Below, piece by piece: positions 32,603-36,521 of a stretch of 36,521 nucleotides of DNA. Each line of letters opens with the position of its first letter. Positions within the stretch are counted from its first letter, which is position 1. The DNA is taken from NCBI GenBank assembly GCA_947474545.1, contig CANJJI010000030.1, positions 1 through 36,521 on the forward strand, in the 5' to 3' direction. The translations under genes and the position numbers were made by a program. The notes beneath the pieces are model-generated. The model had not been told where the DNA came from. It saw only the letters and a program-made list of their open reading frames with translations, and searched no databases. This stretch comes from Beijerinckiaceae bacterium (GTDB lineage: Bacteria; Pseudomonadota; Alphaproteobacteria; Rhizobiales; Beijerinckiaceae).

Positions 32603-33340
32603 TCAATAATCCACCTGCATCAAATAGAGCCCGCGTGCTGGCGCAACAACGCCGCAGCGGGCTCTGTCTTTGGCGTCCAGCGCTGCGCGCAGATCAGCAG
32701 CTGTCCAGCGGCCTGAGCCGACGTGTTCCAGCGAGCCGACCAGCGAGCGCACCTGATTGTGCAGATAGGAGAGCGCGTTGGTGCTGACTTCCACGCGATC
32801 GCCTCTGCGTCTGACATCAAGCACATCAAGCGTGCGCACAGGCGAATTGGCCTGACATTCGGCGGCGCGAAACGTTGTGAAATCATGCCGGCCCACGAGG
32901 AGTTGCGCGGCTTCGTGCATCGCCTCCGCGTCGATGCTGCGCGCCACATGCCAGACCCTGTCACGGTCCAGAGCCGGCGGTGCGCGCCTGTTATCGATGA
33001 TGTAAAGATAATGCCTGCGAATGGCCGAAAACCGCGCTTCGAAATTCGCGTCCACCGGCTTAACATTGAGCACGCTGACAGGGTGCGGCTTGACATGCTG
33101 GTTCAAGGCTCCGTGAATTTTATGCAGCGGCCAGTCGCGGGTCAGATCGATATGGGCTACCTGACCGCGCGCGTGAACTCCTGCATCCGTGCGGCCTGCC
33201 CCATGGACCGTGACACGCTCACCGCTCATCAGGAATACCGCATCCTCCAGCGCCTGCTGCACGGAGTGACCGTTGTTCTGCCGCTGCCAGCCGACGAATG
33301 GTCCGCCGTCATATTCGATGGTGAGCTTGTAACGTGGCAT
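32603..33340 (-). CDS. truA: tRNA pseudouridine synthase A
   Basis: A 245-residue Tru[13 protein letters not shown] near the N-terminus and the catalytic Asp52 in [11 protein letters not shown], which makes pseudouridine at positions 38-40 of tRNA anticodon arms. Its ATG at 33340 follows the fmt stop without a gap, so the two are cotranslated. Placement after fmt is usual in alphaproteobacteria. Confidence 0.97.
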   Translation of the reverse strand: MPRYKLTIEYDGGPFVGWQRQNNGHSVQQALEDAVFLMSGERVTVHGAGRTDAGVHARGQVAHIDLTRDWPLHKIHGALNQHVKPHPVSVLNVKPVDANFEARFSAIRRHYLYIIDNRRAPPALDRDRVWHVARSIDAEAMHEAAQLLVGRHDFTTFRAAECQANSPVRTLDVLDVRRRGDRVEVSTNALSYLHNQVRSLVGSLEHVGSGRWTAADLRAALDAKDRARCGVVAPARGLYLMQVDY

Positions 33341-34282
33341 CTACAAGACCATCATCCCGGGCGAAAGGTTCGCGCCACGCAGAAAGTCTGCCGTCTTTAC
33401 TGGGGTCTTGCCCGCGCGCTGAACCTCTGTCAGCTCCACAGTGCCTGTACCGCAGGCGACGATCAGTTTGTCCCCCACGGCGAGAATTTGCCCGGGAGAA
33501 CCACTCCCTGCAGCCACATGTGAACGCAGCACCTTGATGCGTTCCGGACCCTTGCCGAAATCGATCTCGAACCATGCGCCGGGAAACGGGGAGAGTCCGC
33601 GAATATGATTATGGATAGTCTGCGCTGGCGCGTTCCAGTCGATGCGGCTTTCGGCTTTTTCGATCTTGGATGCGTAAGTGAGCCCTTCGGCAGCCTGTGG
33701 CTTGAAGGTCAGCGTGCCTCGCGACAGCGCTGAAAGCGCCCGCGCCATGAGGTCCGCGCCCACATTCATCAGGCTATCATGCAATTCGCCAGCTGTCGTG
33801 TCCGCGCCAATGGCGACACGCTCGGCCATGGCGACGGGGCCGGTATCGAGGCCCTCGTCCATCTGCATCACCATCACGCCGGTCTCAGTATCCCCGGCCA
33901 TTATGGCGCGCTGGATTGGCGCCGCGCCACGCCAGCGTGGCAGCAGGGACGCGTGCAGGTTGAGGCAACCAAGGCGCGGTGCTTCGAGAATTGGCTTTGG
34001 AAGAATGAGGCCATAGGCAACGACCACAGCGACATCCGCCTCGTGCGCAGCGAACCGCGCGGCCTCTTCGTCATTGCGCAGGGATTTGGGCGTGAACACG
34101 GGTATGCCGAGGGTTTCGGCGGTCGCATGAACTGGTGATTTCGTTAGCTCAAGCCCACGCCGTCCGCCCGGCTTGGGCGCGCGCGTATAACAGGCGACGA
34201 CTTCGTGTCCCTGACCTATGATCGAGGTGAGAACGGGCACGGAAAAATCCGGCGTTCCCATGAAGATGACGCGAAGGCTCAT
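33341..34282 (-). CDS. fmt: Methionyl-tRNA formyltransferase
   Basis: A 313-residue Fmt. [14 protein letters not shown] is the N-terminal Rossmann segment; [20 protein letters not shown] contains the catalytic Asn, His and the SLLP loop; the C-terminal OB-like domain is present. It formylates initiator Met-tRNA using 10-formyl-THF. The ATG overlaps the stop of the toxin gene by four bases (ATGA), so its translation and probably its transcription now depend on the inserted vapBC pair. It normally stands directly after def. Confidence 0.97.
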   Translation of the reverse strand: MSLRVIFMGTPDFSVPVLTSIIGQGHEVVACYTRAPKPGGRRGLELTKSPVHATAETLGIPVFTPKSLRNDEEAARFAAHEADVAVVVAYGLILPKPILEAPRLGCLNLHASLLPRWRGAAPIQRAIMAGDTETGVMVMQMDEGLDTGPVAMAERVAIGADTTAGELHDSLMNVGADLMARALSALSRGTLTFKPQAAEGLTYASKIEKAESRIDWNAPAQTIHNHIRGLSPFPGAWFEIDFGKGPERIKVLRSHVAAGSGSPGQILAVGDKLIVACGTGTVELTEVQRAGKTPVKTADFLRGANLSPGMMVL

Positions 34283-34707
34283 GGATTAGCGATCTCGAAC
34301 GGGTTGACGAGGGATAGGCCGAGGTCGTCGAAGTCGCGGACGTTACGGGTGGCAAGCGTCATGGCATTTGCAAGGGCTATTGAGGCGATGAGAGCATCCA
34401 TCGAACGGATACGCCGCCCGGCTCCTTGCCTTATGGCTCTTACTTTCGCAAATTCATGAGCAGCGGCTCTGTCGAACGAAAGGACCCGCCCAGAAAAGAA
34501 ATCCTCTTCCAATTGGTCATAACTGGCTCCTAAGGCCAACTTGCGCCGTCCATCAGGCAATAGGGCAACACCGAAGCGTAATTCCGCAAGCACGGGCGCG
34601 CAGAGAAATAACGAACCTTCGATTTGCCCGTCTATCCACTTTCGAACAGGCTCATTGGCCAATGGGTTGATCGCAGTAGAAATAACATTCGTATCGAGCA
34701 GGATCAT
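34279..34707 (-). CDS. vapC: PIN-domain toxin (VapC/FitB type)
   Basis: A 142-residue PIN ribonuclease toxin. The acidic metal site is seen as LLDTNV (Asp5), Glu42 in AELRFG, Asp104 in MDALIAS and the TRNVRDF segment (Asp125). Those residues make it look catalytically intact. FitB/VapC toxins cut RNA and are restrained by the partner encoded upstream. Its ATG overlaps the antitoxin stop and its stop overlaps the fmt start, both as ATGA. It is thus fused into the housekeeping operon. Confidence 0.93.
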   Translation of the reverse strand: MILLDTNVISTAINPLANEPVRKWIDGQIEGSLFLCAPVLAELRFGVALLPDGRRKLALGASYDQLEEDFFSGRVLSFDRAAAHEFAKVRAIRQGAGRRIRSMDALIASIALANAMTLATRNVRDFDDLGLSLVNPFEIANP

Positions 34708-34973
34708 GAGAAATCCGGCGGAGGCCTGTCGTCACTATTGTCTCTGGGTTGGATCAAATCGTCACTCCACAATTCTGCGGGAATGAGCGCAGCAAGGCGC
34801 GATCCTAAACCAAGGCCATCAGCCGGGATTGCCTCGTCTGTTTTTTTGGCTGCCAGTCCGCGCTGAATAAGCAGGCGCGCTTCCACAGACAGGCTATGGC
34901 CCCGGATATTGGCACGTTCTTCGATCTGTTTTTTCAGTTCCGCAGGTAAATCCCGCACAAGCAAATCAGGCAT
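34704..34973 (-). CDS. vapB: FitA/VapB-type ribbon-helix-helix antitoxin
   Basis: An 89-residue antitoxin. The N-terminal LLVRDLPAELKKQIEERAN is a ribbon-helix-helix DNA-binding motif of the FitA type, followed by HSLSVEARLLIQRGL; the C-terminal acidic tail would block the PIN toxin. The ATG at 34973 follows GGTG-type Shine-Dalgarno bases; 34985 is an alternative. It overlaps vapC by four bases. Two TGATATCA boxes just upstream are the likely autoregulatory site. Confidence 0.92.
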   Translation of the reverse strand: MPDLLVRDLPAELKKQIEERANIRGHSLSVEARLLIQRGLAAKKTDEAIPADGLGLGSRLAALIPAELWSDDLIQPRDNSDDRPPPDFS

Positions 34974-34986
34974 AGCGCACCTCAAT

Positions 34987-35003
34987 TGATATCAATGATA
35001 TCA
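34987..35003. promoter_or_regulatory. Twin TGATATCA boxes, probable VapB operator
   Basis: The self-complementary octamer TGATATCA occurs at 34987-34994 and again at 34996-35003, one base apart, directly upstream of the antitoxin gene. Ribbon-helix-helix antitoxins bind tandem or inverted boxes of this kind and repress their own operon together with the toxin. Read from the sequence; binding is inference. Confidence 0.6.
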
Positions 35004-35031
35004 TAATATTCTCAGTGCTAAAAGCGTTTAA

Positions 35032-35610
35032 TCACCCCAGCGGGCCAGGCCGCCCGTCATCATCATCCGCACGCCGTTTGGCTTCCTTGATGAATTTCTT
35101 CACCACACGCTCGCGCTTCAGGCGAGAGATGTGGTCGATGAACAGCACGCCGTTGAGATGGTCGATTTCGTGCTGCAGGCAGGTAGCGAGCAGGCCTTCG
35201 GCTTCGAGTTCCTGCCGCGCGCCCATACGGTCGAGATAACCGACTTTCACCCGCGCCGGGCGTTCGACTTCCGCATAAAAGTCGGGGATCGAAAGACAGC
35301 CTTCTTCGTAGACCGATTTCTCATCGGATACGCGAATGATCTCGGGATTGACGAGGAAGATCGGGTTCTTTTTCTCGACCACTTCTTCGGGATCATCGCC
35401 TTCGCCCTGCTCGCGCTTGGCGACGTCGACGACGATCACGCGTTTGGCGACGGCAATCTGAATAGCCGCAAGACCGATGCCGGGCGCGTCGTACATCGTT
35501 TCCAGCATGTCATCCATCAGTTTGCGGATGGAATTATCAACTCCTGTAACGGGAGCCGAGATCTGGCGCAGGATGTTATCCGGCAAGGTGACGATTTCTA
35601 ACAGGGCCAT
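35032..35610 (-). CDS. def: Peptide deformylase
   Basis: A 192-residue deformylase with all three motifs: GIGLAAIQ (44-51, with Ile where Pro is common), EGCLSIP (Cys105) and HEIDH (His147, Glu148, His151). It removes the formyl group from new protein N-termini. The C-terminus is somewhat extended, with basic and acidic runs. Its ribosome binding site is weak. The gene is followed by 58 bases and then the toxin-antitoxin pair instead of fmt. Confidence 0.97.
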   Translation of the reverse strand: MALLEIVTLPDNILRQISAPVTGVDNSIRKLMDDMLETMYDAPGIGLAAIQIAVAKRVIVVDVAKREQGEGDDPEEVVEKKNPIFLVNPEIIRVSDEKSVYEEGCLSIPDFYAEVERPARVKVGYLDRMGARQELEAEGLLATCLQHEIDHLNGVLFIDHISRLKRERVVKKFIKEAKRRADDDDGRPGPLG

Positions 35611-35693
35611 GGCAGTTTTGCGCTCGCGGGTCTACGGCTCTGCAGATAAGCGTTCGGCCGGGTGTGGTCAAACCGCATCAGGAAACAATTGAG

Positions 35694-35724
35694 AAAAATT
35701 CAAAGCGGCGCCATAAGGCGCCGC
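35694..35724 (-). terminator. Intrinsic terminator of the small gene at 35749
   Basis: GCGGCGCC and GGCGCCGC (35705-35712 and 35717-35724) form a perfect eight-bp GC stem with a four-base loop. On the minus strand it is followed by TTTGAATTTTTC. It stands 24 bases after the stop at 35749 and before def, so the small gene and def are probably separate units. Confidence 0.8.
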
Positions 35725-35748
35725 TGGCAATTCAATACGCAGAATAAG

Positions 35749-36150
35749 TCAGATCGAGCGTGTCAAGTCGAAAACCCTGACGCGGCCGGGGAGCGACAGC
35801 CTGCCGGCAATCGGACGGGTGCGCTCAACAGTCACGGCAGCCATGGGCTGGCGGCGTCCCGAGCGCTGAACAACCACAGCACGCTCGCTGCCGCCGCGAT
35901 CGCGAACGACAACCCGTTCACCGCGTAATGTCTGCTGATGTACTTTTGCCGCCGCGAGAACCGCCTCGCGAACCTCATGTTTTTCGACACCCATCAACCC
36001 GGCGGCGATCTCGATTTGCCCGTCAATATCATCTTCAGCCAGACCTTGAGCGGCGGCAACGGCCTCTTCAATGGTCGGCGGCAGATACTTCACACGGACC
36101 GGTGAAGGAGAGCGAACAGCTTGCCTTGAGTTTTGAGCGGTGCGGGTCAT
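35749..36150 (-). CDS. Conserved-looking hypothetical protein
   Basis: A 133-residue, mostly charged protein that I do not recognise. From about residue 20 it reads YLPPTIEEAVAAAQGLAEDD, then an alpha-helical region DGQIEIAAGLMGVEKHEV with a REAVLAAAKV helix, and then a basic beta-rich C-terminal half rich in Arg and Val. No signal peptide or membrane segment. The start at 36150 is chosen for composition; 36222 is possible but the added part looks unconserved. Codon use and a clean terminator at 35705 support a real gene. The N-terminal half could be a small helical domain and the C-terminal half nucleic-acid-binding, but this is a guess. Confidence 0.65.
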   Translation of the reverse strand: MTRTAQNSRQAVRSPSPVRVKYLPPTIEEAVAAAQGLAEDDIDGQIEIAAGLMGVEKHEVREAVLAAAKVHQQTLRGERVVVRDRGGSERAVVVQRSGRRQPMAAVTVERTRPIAGRLSLPGRVRVFDLTRSI

Positions 36151-36269
36151 TGTTTTATCTTCGTTTTTACGGGCGGCCCTTAGACTCGGCCTGATAATTG
36201 AATAATGACTCAAATTGTGCATTGCAGCAAGATATTTTTGTGCGCTGCACAGAACGCTTTGTCACATGC

Positions 36270-36290
36270 AAAAGCTCGTGCCGAGCTTTT
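36270..36290. terminator. Bidirectional terminator-like hairpin in gene-free region
   Basis: AAAAGCTCG (36270-36278) and CGAGCTTTT (36282-36290) pair perfectly with a three-base loop and give T-runs on both strands. It would be a good intrinsic terminator, but no gene ends here in the window: the small gene starts to its left and a new gene to its right reads away. It may mark a small RNA or the end of a gene removed by rearrangement. Confidence 0.55.
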
Positions 36291-36350
36291 CTCAGCGAAA
36301 CAGAACACAAAGCAAACAGTTGATGCATCGTTTTCTGCTAGAGATGAATG

Positions 36351-36370
36351 ATTCTGTCACTTGACAGAAT
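36351..36370. repeat. Twenty-base near-perfect palindrome
   Basis: ATTCTGTCA (36351-36359) and TGACAGAAT (36362-36370) are exact inverted copies with two bases between. It may be the edge of a mobile element whose gene begins at 36476, a transcription-factor site, or a cruciform target. The 36151-36475 stretch holds only this palindrome, the hairpin at 36270 and the leader at 36409; no gene is seen in it. Confidence 0.5.
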
Positions 36371-36408
36371 TGACGCGGTGCCGTCGCGGGAGTGGTTGGA
36401 ATTAGGTT

Positions 36409-36475
36409 GGCGTAGTCTCCGGGTTGTCCAACCCAATTGATTCTGGCGTTGAAGCGCCAGACTGGAGACCACGCC
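36409..36475 (+). promoter_or_regulatory. Structured leader: three-way junction sequestering the ribosome binding site
   Basis: GGCGTAGTCTCC (36409-36420) pairs with GGAGACCACGCC (36464-36475), 11 of 12 exact with a G-U or A-C position, and encloses two more hairpins: GGGTT-GTCC-AACCC (36421-36434) and CTGGCG-TTGAAG-CGCCAG (36443-36460). The outer stem ends on the base before the ATG and contains the GGAG. Such leaders limit translation of transposase from outside transcripts in several IS elements. The structure is read from sequence; the role is inference. Confidence 0.6.
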
Positions 36476-36521
36476 ATGAACAAAGATACCACGAAGCCGG
36501 CCTACGTTGCAGGCGATACGA
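36476..36521 (+). CDS. Start of an unidentified gene, possibly a transposase
   Basis: Only 15 codons are visible (MNKDTTKPAYVAGDT) before the window ends. GGAG lies eight bases before the ATG. The structured leader with the ribosome binding site in a stem, and the general look of the upstream sequence, recall IS256-type transposase genes of Rhizobiales, but the residues shown are too few to assign a family. It could equally be an ordinary host gene with a translational control element. Confidence 0.45.
   Translation, partial: MNKDTTKPAYVAGDT

Noticed and set aside
36292-36492. Minus-strand frame of 66 codons across the structured leader
   Set aside because: No ribosome binding site or family match, and it runs through the inverted-repeat region; most likely not a gene.

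Overview
The window looks like a chromosomal stretch from an alphaproteobacterium, most likely of the Hyphomicrobiales (Rhizobiales). Reasons: moderately high GC, Gram-negative signal peptides, def/fmt/truA housekeeping genes of alphaproteobacterial type, a BigR-like ArsR repressor, an FNR/FixK-type box, and an expansion of TctC/Bug-type solute-binding proteins. Genus is inference only.

Layout. (1) 1-147: left end of an IS3-family insertion sequence, inserted inside a TauE/SafE-type exporter gene whose reading frame is ended by the TGA of the IS terminus. (2) 145-2538: a sulfide/persulfide detoxification locus (broken exporter, rhodanese-DUF2892 protein, BigR-like repressor, divergent persulfide-dioxygenase-like MBL hydrolase). 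(3) 2611-7310: a co-directional set of TauD-like dioxygenase, cysteine-dioxygenase-like cupin, TctC binding protein, family-1 binding protein and amidohydrolase. This is probably an uptake and degradation module, perhaps for an organosulfur compound. (4) 7307-9212: trxC and two universal stress protein genes, with an FNR/FixK-like box between the divergent usp genes. (5) 9276-18747: the main feature of the window. One TctB-TctA membrane pair is followed on the same strand by seven consecutive paralogous TctC genes, with a strong terminator between tctA and the array. (6) 18929-23667: UbiD-type decarboxylase, enoyl-CoA hydratase-like protein and a molybdenum hydroxylase large subunit without partners, transcribed towards the transporter. 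(7) 23809-26428: orphan family-5 binding protein and an FAH-family enzyme. (8) 26511-28837: KGG stress protein, fumC and an overlapping MmcQ/YjbR gene. (9) 28912-32531: TctC, alpha/beta hydrolase, luciferase-like flavin monooxygenase and FMN reductase, a second uptake-plus-oxidation set. (10) 32603-35610: truA, fmt and def, with a VapBC/FitAB-type toxin-antitoxin pair lodged between def and fmt. (11) 35749-36521: an unrecognised small gene, a gene-free stretch with several strong hairpins, and the first codons of a further gene (possibly a transposase) behind a structured leader that pairs its ribosome binding site.

Together the accessory genes describe a cell specialised in scavenging small organic acids. 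Eleven periplasmic binding proteins (nine of them TctC) are encoded against one visible membrane partner pair, beside enzymes suited to decarboxylate, hydroxylate, oxygenate or hydrolyse the imported compounds. The seven-gene TctC array behind a single TctBA pair, and separated from it by a terminator, is the part most worth experimental attention.
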